Shown: positions 52,828 through 62,273, counted from the first letter of the stretch. The stretch is 64,000 bases of DNA from Lentibacillus jeotgali (GCF_000224785.1 NZ_AGAV01000015.1:62001-126000), one strand, 5' to 3'. Numbers and translations are program-made. Notes: generated by a model from the letters alone, not told the origin.

Positions 52828-54048
52828 ATGGGCTACTTTGATGATGATGACCGGCAGGAGCGTCCTAAAAAGCGTCGCCGGATATGGCCTGTTCTTGCCG
52901 GCATTATAATTGGCATTGCTATTGCACTGATCGCATTACCCGGTGTGTTACAATCTGATATTCTACCCGAAGCATGGACAAATGATAAAGAGACTACAAA
53001 GGAGACGACAGACAGCGACAATGCACGTCCTGAATCAAGCGATTTTGTTTCGGTCAATGTATCCTCTCAAATAACAGAAGTGGTGGATGCGGTTACACCT
53101 GCTGTCGTCGGTGTCATCAATATTCAGCGGCAGGGTGACTTCTGGCAGCAGCAGGAAGGCCAGAAGCAGACCGAGGCCGGTTCAGGCTCCGGTGTCATTT
53201 ATAAAAAAACAGACGGTCAAGCTTATGTAATTACCAACCATCATGTGATTGAGGGAGCGGATACCGTTGAGGTTGTGCTCTCGGATGATAAACGGGTTGA
53301 AGCTGAAATTCTCGGCAGCGATTTGTTTTCTGATTTGGCTGTACTGAGAATGAATGGTGATAAAGTTAAACAAACCATTGACATGGGAACATCGGAAAAT
53401 ATAAAGGTTGGTGAACCAGCCATCGCGATTGGCAATCCCCTTGGCATGTTTTTGGGTTCGGTGACACAGGGCGTTATCAGCGGGACACAGCGCACGATTC
53501 CACAGGATTTTAACCAGGATGGCCGAAGTGACTGGCAGGCTGAAGTCATTCAAACCGATGCGGCTATCAATCCCGGAAATAGCGGTGGCGCTCTGATTAA
53601 CATTGACGGGAAGCTGATCGGGATTAATTCAATGAAGATTAATCAGGAAGCAGTTGAAGGAATTGGCTTTGCCATCCCGATAGATACAGCACGGCCAATC
53701 GTGAATGAGCTCGAAAAGACCGGGGAAGTGACACGGCCTTATATGGGTGTTGAAATATACTCGCTTGAAGAAGTGCCGCAAACGGAATGGGAAAATACAT
53801 TGAATCTTCCAGGTGAGGTTGAAGGCGGTGTCTATGTCTGGACTGTTGAGTCTGGTTCGCCGGCAGATCAGGCAGGCATAAAAAGGCTTGATGTCATCAC
53901 AGAGGTTGACGGCACACAAGTCATGAACATGATTGATCTGCGAAAGATTTTATATCAGGAAAAAGAAGTCGGTGATTCGATAACGGTAACCTACTACCGT
54001 GACGGCGAAAAGCAAGAAGCCACATTTGAATTGGTCGAGCAGCGGTAA
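52828..54048 (+). CDS. HtrA-like serine protease (S1C)
   Basis: A membrane-anchored quality-control protease, the YycK/HtrC-type gene that ends the wal cluster in Bacilli. A transmembrane helix lies at about residues 20-42. The trypsin-like domain has the catalytic His in ITNHHVIEGAD, Asp in DLFSDLAVLRM and Ser in NPGNSGGALI. A PDZ domain (about 300-400) has SGSPADQAGIKRLDVI. The 406-residue length is normal. A repeat B terminator follows; rlmH, the next gene in B. subtilis, is absent here. Confidence 0.96.
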   Translation: MGYFDDDDRQERPKKRRRIWPVLAGIIIGIAIALIALPGVLQSDILPEAWTNDKETTKETTDSDNARPESSDFVSVNVSSQITEVVDAVTPAVVGVINIQRQGDFWQQQEGQKQTEAGSGSGVIYKKTDGQAYVITNHHVIEGADTVEVVLSDDKRVEAEILGSDLFSDLAVLRMNGDKVKQTIDMGTSENIKVGEPAIAIGNPLGMFLGSVTQGVISGTQRTIPQDFNQDGRSDWQAEVIQTDAAINPGNSGGALINIDGKLIGINSMKINQEAVEGIGFAIPIDTARPIVNELEKTGEVTRPYMGVEIYSLEEVPQTEWENTLNLPGEVEGGVYVWTVESGSPADQAGIKRLDVITEVDGTQVMNMIDLRKILYQEKEVGDSITVTYYRDGEKQEATFELVEQR

Positions 54049-54050
54049 AC

Positions 54051-54147
54051 GAGATTGGGACAAAAGAAATTCCATAAATGAGAAATCCGAACAATGATTC
54101 AAACTTTTTCTGTTAGTTTTCGAATCACTGTTCGGATTTTTTAGTAT
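54051..54147 (+). repeat. Dispersed repeat family B, short copy after htrA
   Basis: Starts GAGATTGGGACAAAAG three bases after the htrA stop, then a hairpin with arms AAATCCGAACAATGATTC and GAATCACTGTTCGGATT, ending in T6. It probably terminates the wal-htrA transcript. Confidence 0.8.
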
Positions 54148-54251
54148 CTAAACCAGCTAAGTATTTTTCTGCAGCGGTGATTAAGACTTATCCAACGTTA
54201 TACGAATTCAATGTTGAACGTTTTAGTTTTACCCAAGCTCTTTTAATTTAT

Positions 54252-54265
54252 TGAAAACGGTTGTA
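54252..54265 (+). promoter_or_regulatory. Candidate cre (CcpA) site upstream of lctP
   Basis: TGAAAACGGTTGTA matches the cre consensus TGWAARCGYTWNCW at 12 of 14 positions. It lies about 20 bases before the 43-bp palindrome. Confidence 0.5.
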
Positions 54266-54283
54266 AAAGTTTAAGAAATATGG

Positions 54284-54326
54284 CAAATTAGTAGTAAGGT
54301 CATCTGATGACCTTACTACTAATTTG
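54284..54326. promoter_or_regulatory. 43-bp perfect palindrome, likely LutR operator
   Basis: Arms of 21 bases, CAAATTAGTAGTAAGGTCATC and its exact complement, flank a single central T (54305). The core GGTCATCTGATGACC has the inverted-repeat form of FadR-type GntR operators. It lies 47 bases before lctP, and the GntR regulator lutR is in the same block. There is no T-run, so a terminator is unlikely. Confidence 0.7.
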
Positions 54327-54372
54327 TAATCGCTTTATGCTTATGAGATCAACGTACACTAGGAGGATTGAG

Positions 54373-55953
54373 ATGTATTTACTTATTGCCTTAAGTGCTA
54401 TTATTTTTCCATTTCTTTTTTTGGTTATATTCAGAATGCCTGCGGCTAAAGGAATGTCTATTAGCGCAGTTATTGTGATTGTATTAGGTTTTACGGTTTG
54501 GGGGATGGGCGGAAATGTTATAACTTCCTCAACATTGCAAGGAGCCCATAAAGCATTAACCATACTTTGGATATTGTTTGGTGCATTGGTTCTATTAAAT
54601 ACCCTACGAAACACTGGCGCAGTTGATCGCATTAATCAGGGATTCCAAAATATTTCCGGAGATATGCGTGTTCAGGCAATTATTGTTGCATTTTTATTTG
54701 GATCTTTAATCGAGGGTGCAGCGGGTTTTGGGGCCCCTGCTATGGTTACCGGCCCATTACTGTTTGCATTAGGGTTCAGCCCTTTGGCAGCTGCAACTAT
54801 TGCTCTAATAGCCGATAGCACAGCAGTTGCCTTTGGAGCTGTTGGTACACCCATTGCGATTGGTTTGAGTAATAACCCAAATGCGGGGGAAGAATTTTTT
54901 CAGGAAATTGCAGTTTCGGTTACAATGATGGATTTATTAGCAGGGACCTTCATTCCATTTATCGTAATTGCTGTATTAACCAGTTTCTTTGGTAGGGGGA
55001 TAAAGGATGCAGTTGCCATGCTGCCATGGACTTTAGTGATTGGAATTGTCTATACAGGGTCTGCTCTATTGTACGCATCTTTATTCGGTTACGAATTTGT
55101 ATCAATTCTTGCTGCGCTGACAGGTTTGATTGTTGCTACATATACCGCCAATAAAGGTTGGCTATTACCAACAGAAGAATGGAAGTTAGCTTTAAGAGAG
55201 GACTTTCAAGTTGCTAGTGAAAAATCAAACATAGGAATTATCACGGCATGGTCACCTTACATTATTGTCGTTATCCTGCTACTGCTTACACGTATTGTAC
55301 CATGGCTTCAGGACTTCGCCACGTCAGCGATTGACCTCTCATGGTCGAATATTTTGGGAGTAGAAGGTGTTACATCAGATTGGGAGTTTCTGTATTCGCC
55401 TGGTACCGTCCTGACCCTTGCAGCCATAAGTGCTATATTAATTCAGCGCAAATCATTCAGCACATTTACAAGTGCATCTAAAAATTCATTATCATCAATG
55501 AAAATGACAGCCATATCCTTAGTTGCCACGTTGATTATGGTTCAAGTATTTGTTAACTCAGGAATGAATATGAATGATTTGGTAAGTATGCCGCAGCATA
55601 TAGCTGAATCCTTAGCGAATTCTTTAGGTTCAATTTGGATATTTGTTGCACCATTTTTAGGAGAACTTGGTGCTTTTATTACAGGAAGTGCTACCGTTTC
55701 TACATTAACGTTCAGCCCAATACAGTACAATGTTGCAACGCAAGTAGGGTTTGATGTCAATACGGTATTAGCTGCACAGTTGATAGGTGCTGGTGCGGGA
55801 AATATGATTTGTGTTCATAATGTGGTCGCAGCAAGTGGTGCAGTCGGATTATCCGGTAAAGAAGGAGATATTATCCGAAAAACGTTAATTCCCGCTGTTA
55901 TCTATGGTTTACTGGCTGGACTTTCCGGATTTATGATCATGCGTCTCTTATAG
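54373..55953 (+). CDS. lctP: L-lactate permease
   Basis: A 526-residue transporter of the LctP/LutP family with about 13 transmembrane segments, importing L-lactate (and often glycolate) with protons. The family signatures GSLIEGAAGFGAPAMV near residue 115 and GAGAGNMICVHNVVAASG near 475 are present. The ATG at 54373 lies six bases after AGGAGG; an upstream frame from 54307 runs through the palindrome. lutR and lutABC follow, so the block imports and oxidises lactate. Confidence 0.96.
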   Translation: MYLLIALSAIIFPFLFLVIFRMPAAKGMSISAVIVIVLGFTVWGMGGNVITSSTLQGAHKALTILWILFGALVLLNTLRNTGAVDRINQGFQNISGDMRVQAIIVAFLFGSLIEGAAGFGAPAMVTGPLLFALGFSPLAAATIALIADSTAVAFGAVGTPIAIGLSNNPNAGEEFFQEIAVSVTMMDLLAGTFIPFIVIAVLTSFFGRGIKDAVAMLPWTLVIGIVYTGSALLYASLFGYEFVSILAALTGLIVATYTANKGWLLPTEEWKLALREDFQVASEKSNIGIITAWSPYIIVVILLLLTRIVPWLQDFATSAIDLSWSNILGVEGVTSDWEFLYSPGTVLTLAAISAILIQRKSFSTFTSASKNSLSSMKMTAISLVATLIMVQVFVNSGMNMNDLVSMPQHIAESLANSLGSIWIFVAPFLGELGAFITGSATVSTLTFSPIQYNVATQVGFDVNTVLAAQLIGAGAGNMICVHNVVAASGAVGLSGKEGDIIRKTLIPAVIYGLLAGLSGFMIMRLL

Positions 55954-56046
55954 ATCAGTTGCAACCGCTCACGCTTGAGAAGGGATTTTCCAAATTCATT
56001 CATTCCCTGTAAAATGGGAGCAAAAATATAGGAGCTGAGTAAGGGT

Positions 56047-56766
56047 ATGGAATATAAAAGAATACAAACCAAGAAGATTTATGAAGAGGTAGCGGAATCC
56101 ATTATAGATATGGTAAAAAATGAACAATTAAGGCCGGGCGAGAAATTACCATCTGTTGAGCAATTAGCGAAAAATTTTGATGTTGGTAAGTCGGCTATCC
56201 GGGAGGCACTAAGTGGGTTGCGTTCTATGGGTATTCTCGAGATGAAACAAGGGGAAGGGACATATGTAAAGTCTTTCGATCCTTCAAAGTTTTCGTTACC
56301 AGTAACCACAGCTTTTTTAATGAAAAAAGACGATGTAAAGGAGCTGTATGAACTTCGGAAAATACTGGAGGTTGGTACGGCCAGCCTAGCTGCTAAAGTT
56401 CATAAAGAAGAAGATCTGATACCGATAGAAAAGGCTCTGATTGTAATGGGAAATGCGAAAGGGAATGAGGAACTGGCAGCAAGCGCCGATACGGATTTCC
56501 ACGTTGCAATAGCTGATGCAACACATAATCAGATGCTTATCAACCTGATAGCCAGTGTGTCGAATCTTATTTCTGAAACGATTCGTGAAACAAGGAGAGT
56601 ACTGCTGTATTCTGAAAACCGGTCTGAAAAATTATATGTGGAACATGAGCAGATTTTTAAGGCTATCAGGAATAGAGAACCAGAACATGCGCATGAGCAA
56701 ATGTACGAGCATTTAAATGAAGTAAATAAAGAGCTGTTTCAATATATCGACGAAACATTGGAATAG
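56047..56766 (+). CDS. lutR: GntR-family regulator LutR (FadR subfamily)
   Basis: Winged-helix repressor expected to respond to lactate. The N-terminal wHTH has LRPGEKLPSVEQLAKNFDVG and SAIREALSGLRSMGIL; the FadR-type C-terminal (FCD) domain has metal-ligand candidates in DTDFHVAIADATHN and EHEQIFKAI. The 239-residue length fits. It lies between lctP and lutABC; the 43-bp palindrome upstream of lctP is its likely operator. Confidence 0.92.
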   Translation: MEYKRIQTKKIYEEVAESIIDMVKNEQLRPGEKLPSVEQLAKNFDVGKSAIREALSGLRSMGILEMKQGEGTYVKSFDPSKFSLPVTTAFLMKKDDVKELYELRKILEVGTASLAAKVHKEEDLIPIEKALIVMGNAKGNEELAASADTDFHVAIADATHNQMLINLIASVSNLISETIRETRRVLLYSENRSEKLYVEHEQIFKAIRNREPEHAHEQMYEHLNEVNKELFQYIDETLE

Positions 56767-56824
56767 TCTCTTTGATCAGTTAGCACTATGGAGTTTTGGA
56801 TGAGTTTAATCGGGGAGGATGACT

Positions 56825-57541
56825 ATGAAAATATCATTATTCGTAACGTGTCTCGGTGAGTTATTCTATCAGGAGGCTGCAAAAGATATGGTCGAGGTGC
56901 TTGAACGGCTCGGCTGTGAGATTGATTTTCCGCAGGGACAGATTTGTTGCGGACAACCAGCATACAACAGTGGCTACAGGAAAGATGCGCAAAAAGCAGC
57001 GAAACAAATGGTTTCCACCTTTGAGTCATCAGAATATGTTGTAACACCCTCGGGTTCGTGCGCCGGTATGTTTAAAGAGTATCCCGGACTTTTCCGTGAT
57101 GATGCGGTCTGGCAGGAAAGGGCTCAGAAAGTCGCTGATAAAACATATGAGTTTACCCAGTTTATTGTTAATGTCCTCGGCGTTGAGGATCTTGGAGCGG
57201 TTTACTCTGCAAAAGCCACCTATCACACGTCATGCCATATGATGCGCTTGCTTAAGGAAACGGAGTCCCCGTTCAAGCTGCTAGACAATGTGGAAGGGTT
57301 GGAGCTGCTTCCATTGGAAAATAGCTATGATTGCTGTGGTTTTGGCGGGACATTTGCCGTGAAGATGGTTCCGATTTCAGAGCAAATGGTTGATGAAAAA
57401 GTCCGTCATGTGGAAGACACAGGGGCAGATGTTCTGATAACAGCAGATGGCGGATGCTTGATGAACATAAAGGGACGTATTGACCGTGAAGGGAAACCGA
57501 TAGAAGTTAAGCATATTGCGCAAATCTTAAACTCACGCTGA
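56825..57541 (+). CDS. lutA: L-lactate utilisation protein LutA (CCG-domain Fe-S protein)
   Basis: One of three subunits that oxidise L-lactate to pyruvate. Two cysteine-rich CCG domains are seen: [14 protein letters not shown] near residue 43 and [13 protein letters not shown] near 175. The ATG at 56825 (MKISLFVTC) gives 238 residues and follows GGGGAGG; an ATG two codons upstream overlaps that site. It is the first of lutABC. Confidence 0.96.
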   Translation: MKISLFVTCLGELFYQEAAKDMVEVLERLGCEIDFPQGQICCGQPAYNSGYRKDAQKAAKQMVSTFESSEYVVTPSGSCAGMFKEYPGLFRDDAVWQERAQKVADKTYEFTQFIVNVLGVEDLGAVYSAKATYHTSCHMMRLLKETESPFKLLDNVEGLELLPLENSYDCCGFGGTFAVKMVPISEQMVDEKVRHVEDTGADVLITADGGCLMNIKGRIDREGKPIEVKHIAQILNSR

Positions 57542-57558
57542 TAAAGGAGGCGATGATT

Positions 57559-58998
57559 GTGGCTATGAAAATTGGTGATAAGCCATTTTTTGACAGAGTG
57601 GATGATGCTTTGGATGATAAGTTCATGCGTCAATCGATGGCCAATGCTCAGGACGGTTTAAGGGGCAGGAAAATTGCTGCCACAGAAGGTGATGAGGCGA
57701 TTGGTGACTGGGAGACATGGCGCAGCGCCGGGGAGGAAATACGCAGGCATACGCTGGAAAATCTTGATTATTACCTTGAGCTCTTAAGTGAGAATTTCGC
57801 CAAACGCGGCGGACATGTGTTTTTTGCGGAAACGGCTGAAGAGGCGAATGCCTACATACAGCAGGTAGCCAAAGAGAAAAATGCAAAAAATGTAACCAAG
57901 GCAAAATCAATGGTGACTGAAGAGATTGGGTTGAATGAAGCATTGGGGGATATCGGCTGTCAGGTGTATGAGACCGATTTGGCAGAATATATTTTGCAGG
58001 CTGAAGAGGAAGATCGACCATCTCATATTGTGGTGCCGTCACTGCATAAAAACAAATCACAGATACGTGATACACTAAAGGAAAAAGCCGGTTACAGCGG
58101 TACTGATCAGCCGGAGGAATTGACGGCTTTTGCACGCAGCCAGCTGCGAGATGTGTTTATGAACGCTGATATTGGAATTACCGGGTGTAATTTTGGCGTT
58201 GCGGAATCGGGTTCTGTGTCTCTGGTCACCAATGAAGGTAACGCCAACATGGTGACCAGTTTTCCAGACACCCAAATCAGTGTCATGGGTATGGAACGAC
58301 TTGTTCCGTCGTGGGAAGAACTGGATGTGATGGTGAACCTGTTAAGCAGAAGTGCCGTCGGTCAAAAAATTACCACGTATGTAACGAATGTGACTCCAGA
58401 AGTGGGGCCTGAAAGTGTCGACGGGCCGAAAGATTTTCATCTTGTAATCGTGGACGGCGGCCGCTCTAAAGCACTTGGGACGGAATTCCAGTCAGCGCTT
58501 CATTGTATTCGATGTGCTGCTTGTGTGAATGTTTGTCCGGTCTACCGGCAAGTCGGCGGCCATGCTTACGGCTCAATTTATCAGGGGCCGATTGGTGCTG
58601 TTCTTTCACCAATCCTTGGCGGTTACGAAGAATATGGTGAACTGCCTTATGCCTCTAGCCTTTGTGCAGCTTGTACGGAAGCCTGCCCGGTCAAAATCCC
58701 GTTACACGAGCAACTTATCCGGCATCGCGAAAATTACGTCGAGCAGGGTTATGCTGACAAAAGCGAACAGGCAGCCATGAAAGCCTTTGGTGTTGGTGCC
58801 AGTACGCCATCCTTGTTCAAAATTGCTACAAAAGGGGCGCCCACATTTGCCAAGCCGCTTGTCCATGAAGGTTCAATATCAAACGGCCCCGGCCCGATGA
58901 AACTTTGGACCAAAATACGGGAATTCCCGGCACCGGCCAACGGAAATTTCCGGAAGTGGTTCAAGGAACATTCGAAAGGAGGTAACCGAAATGAGTAA
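57559..58998 (+). CDS. lutB: L-lactate utilisation iron-sulfur protein LutB
   Basis: A ferredoxin-like subunit of the lactate oxidation complex, 479 residues. The LUD domain is N-terminal; two 4Fe-4S motifs are [14 protein letters not shown] near residue 314 and [13 protein letters not shown] near 364. A GTG at 57559 lies eight bases after AAAGGAGG; an ATG two codons earlier is too close. It overlaps lutC by eight bases. Confidence 0.96.
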   Translation: MAMKIGDKPFFDRVDDALDDKFMRQSMANAQDGLRGRKIAATEGDEAIGDWETWRSAGEEIRRHTLENLDYYLELLSENFAKRGGHVFFAETAEEANAYIQQVAKEKNAKNVTKAKSMVTEEIGLNEALGDIGCQVYETDLAEYILQAEEEDRPSHIVVPSLHKNKSQIRDTLKEKAGYSGTDQPEELTAFARSQLRDVFMNADIGITGCNFGVAESGSVSLVTNEGNANMVTSFPDTQISVMGMERLVPSWEELDVMVNLLSRSAVGQKITTYVTNVTPEVGPESVDGPKDFHLVIVDGGRSKALGTEFQSALHCIRCAACVNVCPVYRQVGGHAYGSIYQGPIGAVLSPILGGYEEYGELPYASSLCAACTEACPVKIPLHEQLIRHRENYVEQGYADKSEQAAMKAFGVGASTPSLFKIATKGAPTFAKPLVHEGSISNGPGPMKLWTKIREFPAPANGNFRKWFKEHSKGGNRNE

Positions 58999-59692
58999 AG
59001 GTGCCATTCATAATCGGGATAAATTTCTAAGTCACATTGCTGACCGTCTTGGACGGGAGCGAAAAGTAGATGTGTCCCGGCCTGATTGGGAGCACCAGCC
59101 GCAATGGGCTGTCTATCAGGAAAAGACATCTGATGAGCTGTGTGCTCTTTTCAATGAAAATAGTGAAGAAAAAGGCACACATGTCGTGGAGACAACAATG
59201 GATCAGCTTAGTGAGACAGTCGAATATGTCATGAAAACCTATGATGGTGCACCAATGATTGCAACGAATGATGGGCGCTTTGCTGAATTTGGACTGTCAG
59301 ATGTATTCGATAAAAATGATGTCCATTTGTGGGCTGCTGAATCAGGTGAAAGGAATATTGAAAGAGCGAGGCAGGCGAATATTGGTTTTCTGTTCAGTGA
59401 CGTGAGTCTTGCCGAGTCGGGGACGATAACTCAGTTTAATGACCGGAATATCGCGCGATCCGTGAGTCTGTTGCCAACAACTTATGCAGCCATTGTTCCC
59501 AAGTCATCAATCGTACCCAGGATGACCCAGGCGACTGAACGGGTCCATAACCAAGTTAAAGATGGACAGACCATTTCCCCGTATATTAACTTCATCACGG
59601 GCCCGAGCAACAGTGCAGATATTGAAATGAACATGGTTGTTGGCGTACATGGACCAGTTAAAGCAGTCCATATTGTGGTATTAGATGCTTGA
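58991..59692 (+). CDS. lutC: L-lactate utilisation protein LutC
   Basis: The third subunit of the LutABC lactate oxidation system, a LUD-domain protein of 233 residues. Typical segments are [15 protein letters not shown] near residue 140 and [20 protein letters not shown] near 205. GGAGGTAACC lies upstream, inside the lutB coding end. Confidence 0.96.
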   Translation: MSKGAIHNRDKFLSHIADRLGRERKVDVSRPDWEHQPQWAVYQEKTSDELCALFNENSEEKGTHVVETTMDQLSETVEYVMKTYDGAPMIATNDGRFAEFGLSDVFDKNDVHLWAAESGERNIERARQANIGFLFSDVSLAESGTITQFNDRNIARSVSLLPTTYAAIVPKSSIVPRMTQATERVHNQVKDGQTISPYINFITGPSNSADIEMNMVVGVHGPVKAVHIVVLDA

Positions 59693-59731
59693 CAGGAAAA
59701 GGGAGCCAGGGCTTTTTTAGATTACTCACAA

Positions 59732-59850
59732 CAGAGTTATCCACAATATGTGAATAACATGTAGATAACACCCATATCTTGTAGAGAACATAATTTCCGC
59801 AACAAAATATTTGCGAACGTTTGTGCATATGTGGATAACTCTGTGGATAT
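59732..59850. other. DnaA-box cluster with inverted repeat (59.7 kb)
   Basis: TTATCCACA lies at 59737, TGTGAATAA at 59749, TGTAGATAA at 59760, TGTGGATAA at 59830 and TGTGGATAT at 59842. The outer boxes lie in a perfect 14-bp inverted repeat, CAGAGTTATCCACA (59732-59745) and TGTGGATAACTCTG (59830-59843). No gene is present. DnaA-box clusters away from oriC occur in B. subtilis. Confidence 0.65.
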
Positions 59851-59855
59851 ACATG

Positions 59856-60230
59856 TTAAAGCTGTTTAGCGGGCTTATGCTGCCAGAGCAATATCAATAA
59901 AATGAGCATTACAATATCAAGTCGCGCGTCAAAAGCAAATTGCAGGAAGCCCTGATTCATTAATATCGGCAGTTTCGTGAGGTAAAGCGCACCAAGGATA
60001 ATGAGAATAAGCGGAGCGGCAGCGTGTCTCACATATAGTCGTGCCAATATAAATGCACTGCAGGCAATTTCCGTCAGAGCGACAAGAAGCAGCATGGTTT
60101 CCGGAGAGGGCAGTCCGAGATTCATGAATGTTGCCTTAAAGTCGCTAGACACGAGCTTGAGAGTACCTGATGCCAAAAAAACATAACCGACTGCATACGA
60201 AATCCACTTAGGCATATGCATTGTCTGCAT
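59856..60230 (-). CDS. DoxX-like membrane protein
   Basis: A 124-residue protein with four hydrophobic segments. AVGYVFLASGTLKLVSSDF near residue 15 and GLPSPETMLLLVALTEIACS are typical of the DoxX family, whose members associate with redox membrane proteins. No partner is adjacent. TGGAGGTG lies seven bases before the ATG at 60230. Confidence 0.75.
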   Translation of the reverse strand: MQTMHMPKWISYAVGYVFLASGTLKLVSSDFKATFMNLGLPSPETMLLLVALTEIACSAFILARLYVRHAAAPLILIILGALYLTKLPILMNQGFLQFAFDARLDIVMLILLILLWQHKPAKQL

Positions 60231-60302
60231 CGGAGAACACCTCCATCGTTAGTGATATCTAATACATATGCAAGACTGTGGACAACTTTGACAACCTTCT
60301 TT

Positions 60303-60340
60303 CAAAAAAGCTCCGGATTGTTCTAAAATCCGGAGCTTTG
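60303..60340 (-). terminator. Terminator after the 187-residue membrane protein
   Basis: Stem AAAGCTCCGGATT / AATCCGGAGCTTT followed on the minus strand by T6; it lies between the two minus-strand genes. Confidence 0.85.
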
Positions 60341-60904
60341 CTATCTCTGATTTTTTATGAACAGGAAAAGCTTTGTAACCCAGAAAGCGATTAATGAAAT
60401 CGCAATATCAATTATCGTCAAATAGAATAAATTCATGCCCTTGTGCATCCTGAGCAGATCAACTGATTCAGCAAAGTAGCCAAACCCAAACGCGAATATG
60501 GCACTGGATACAATCGCATAAAGATAATAGTTTTTACCGTTGTTGGTGCAATATTGGTACAACAGCATAAAAATAACTGGGAAAAGAACTGCTGTTACAC
60601 TTACGCCTTCTGGAAGTATGTACGAGATGCTGTGTGGATGGTTGAAGTAATTATTGGCTGTTAAGACCATGTCCGTATTTAACCATAACAAGTGTGTGCT
60701 GTATCCGTAAAAGGCGACTTCAAACAATCTTTTCCTGTCCACCGTAAAATAAAGGATAATAAGCGGGGTGATAATGGTAACAAGATTAAACCAGAAGAAC
60801 CATGTCCCCATGTTGGAGAATAACTGCCAATGTTCTTTAAGTAGATATTCCAGCTGTTCCTTTTGTTCGAAAATTTTATGGTATAATTCCTGTTCATTCA
60901 TCAA
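60341..60904 (-). CDS. Polytopic membrane protein, possibly CBO0543-like
   Basis: A 187-residue protein with about five hydrophobic segments (first WFFWFNLVTIITPLIILYF). The sequence resembles the CBO0543-type proteins of spore formers, but I am unsure. It has no catalytic motif and no operon partner. The start ATGATG at 60904 follows AGAGGGTCC. Confidence 0.65.
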   Translation of the reverse strand: MMNEQELYHKIFEQKEQLEYLLKEHWQLFSNMGTWFFWFNLVTIITPLIILYFTVDRKRLFEVAFYGYSTHLLWLNTDMVLTANNYFNHPHSISYILPEGVSVTAVLFPVIFMLLYQYCTNNGKNYYLYAIVSSAIFAFGFGYFAESVDLLRMHKGMNLFYLTIIDIAISLIAFWVTKLFLFIKNQR

Positions 60905-60958
60905 GGACCCTCTCTTTCAAGGATAGTTTTAGTTGATAAGAGGAAATTATTCACCCAT

Positions 60959-60982
60959 TTGTCCACAGAAATCTGTGGACAA
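60959..60982. promoter_or_regulatory. Perfect 11-bp inverted repeat in the divergent spacer
   Basis: TTGTCCACAGA-AA-TCTGTGGACAA lies upstream of both the membrane-protein gene and the dehydratase gene, followed by a DnaA box (TGTGGATAA at 60985) and the dehydratase promoter (TTTACA 61009, TACTAT 61031, 16-base spacer). It has the form of a dimeric-repressor operator. Confidence 0.5.
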
Positions 60983-61083
60983 TTTGTGGATAATGTGTTG
61001 TTATGCTGTTTACAAAGTAAAAATTTGTTATACTATGGATAACAGCATGATACGAGAAATCAACTTAAAGGAGGAAAAAGCGA

Positions 61084-61380
61084 ATGGAACGTTTGAGTGA
61101 AGAACAGATTGAAAAGGAATTGGATAGCCTGCCAGAATGGAAGCGAATTGATGAGAAGTGGATTGGCCGGCGCTATCGGTTTAAGGACTTTTTGAACGGT
61201 GTCCGTTTTGTCGATCAGGTTGCTGAGTACGCTGAAAGCAAACAGCACCATCCATTCATTTCGATTGATTATAAAATCGTTACGATGAAAATATCATCAT
61301 GGCAGATGAAAGGGTTGACTGACCTGGACTTTGAAATGGTTAATCACTTTGACGAACTTTATGAAAAAGCAGAGAAGTAA
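61084..61380 (+). CDS. 4a-hydroxytetrahydrobiopterin dehydratase (PCD/DCoH family)
   Basis: A 98-residue pterin-4a-carbinolamine dehydratase. The active-site motif is ESKQHHPFISIDYKIV near residues 51-66; the third position of the usual TH...GLT.D motif is SSWQMKGLTDLD, with Trp in the permitted His/Trp site. No phenylalanine hydroxylase is adjacent, as in many bacteria, so its substrate in vivo is unclear; a role in molybdopterin or pterin recycling is possible. AAAGGAGG precedes the ATG. Confidence 0.92.
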   Translation: MERLSEEQIEKELDSLPEWKRIDEKWIGRRYRFKDFLNGVRFVDQVAEYAESKQHHPFISIDYKIVTMKISSWQMKGLTDLDFEMVNHFDELYEKAEK

Positions 61381-61451
61381 AAGGGATAAGTATTAAACCA
61401 CCGCTACGGAAAATACTTGGTGCTCGCCGTGATGAAGTCGCCTTACATTAT

Positions 61452-61541
61452 AAAAATCCGAACAATGATTCGAAAACTAACAGGAAAAGTTCGAGTCATT
61501 GCTCGGATTTTTCTTTCATGGAAATTCTTTTGTCCCAACTT
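61452..61541 (-). repeat. Dispersed repeat family B, minus-strand short copy
   Basis: On the minus strand it starts AAGTTGGGACAAAAG right after the GNAT stop codon, then has the hairpin AAATCCGAGCAATGACTCGAA / TTTCGAATCATTGTTCGGATT and a T5 tail. It probably terminates the acetyltransferase transcript and, from the other side, the dehydratase. Confidence 0.8.
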
Positions 61542-61545
61542 CTTT

Positions 61546-62097
61546 TTAACGTTCGCGATTTTTCCACTCATGTGCCAGCATGCCGTATACCACATGATCG
61601 GCATAATGATCATAAAGCCATTCTGCGTGGCGGATCTTACCTTCCTGCACAAAGCCGAGACGCTCCGGAATCGCCCGGCTTTTATGATTGGCATACGCAG
61701 CACGTATTTCGATCCGGTTCAGTTCCAGCGAATAAAAAGCATAATCAACCAGACCGCTGACAGCTCGTGTCATGATTCCTTTCCCTTCATAATCAGTGCC
61801 AAGCCAGTAGCCAATGTGTCCAATCCCATTTGTCCAGTCAAATAGATTGAAACCTGTCACGCCGGCGAGTTCGCCGTGGTAAAGAATCCCGGTGGATAGC
61901 CCTCTTCTGTCGGCAAACTGCTTTAATACGGATTCAATAAAGGCCTTGGAATCTTCGGGTGTTTTGGTGTAATCAACCCATGACAGCCATTGCCGCAATG
62001 TGTCCCTTGATTTATCCGTCAGCCGAAATAAAGGAGCCGCATCGGTGATTTCCAGGTGTTTCAAAGCAATTTCTTCATCAATTTCAAATAAAAACAT
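61546..62097 (-). CDS. GNAT-family N-acetyltransferase (RimJ/RimL-like)
   Basis: A 183-residue acetyl-CoA-dependent acetyltransferase. The acetyl-CoA loop is in YWLGTDYEGKGIMTRAV near residue 100 (pattern GxGxMT); LNRIEIRAAYANHKSRAI and ERLGFVQEGKIRHAEW are typical of RimL and YdaF-type enzymes. Substrate unknown. GGAGGCG lies eight bases before the ATG. Confidence 0.9.
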   Translation of the reverse strand: MFLFEIDEEIALKHLEITDAAPLFRLTDKSRDTLRQWLSWVDYTKTPEDSKAFIESVLKQFADRRGLSTGILYHGELAGVTGFNLFDWTNGIGHIGYWLGTDYEGKGIMTRAVSGLVDYAFYSLELNRIEIRAAYANHKSRAIPERLGFVQEGKIRHAEWLYDHYADHVVYGMLAHEWKNRER

Positions 62098-62273
62098 AAT
62101 ATGCGCCTCCTTATTAAAGTTGAAGATAATTCTATCATATGTGCCGGGGTTTTCAAGTGGTATTTTTAATTTGCCCAGAGTTGTTCCATTAGCCTGTTTC
62201 CTGTCTGAATGTGCGCATACCGTTACTGTATCACCAATCTTTCATACAAATAATCGTGAAAGGTGGTGGTAGA

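Noticed and set aside
62211-62273. An extended N-terminus of aprX starting at an upstream ATG
   Set aside because: The segment lacks a ribosome-binding site and covers the AAAGGTGG site; the TTG start reproduces the B. subtilis AprX N-terminus.
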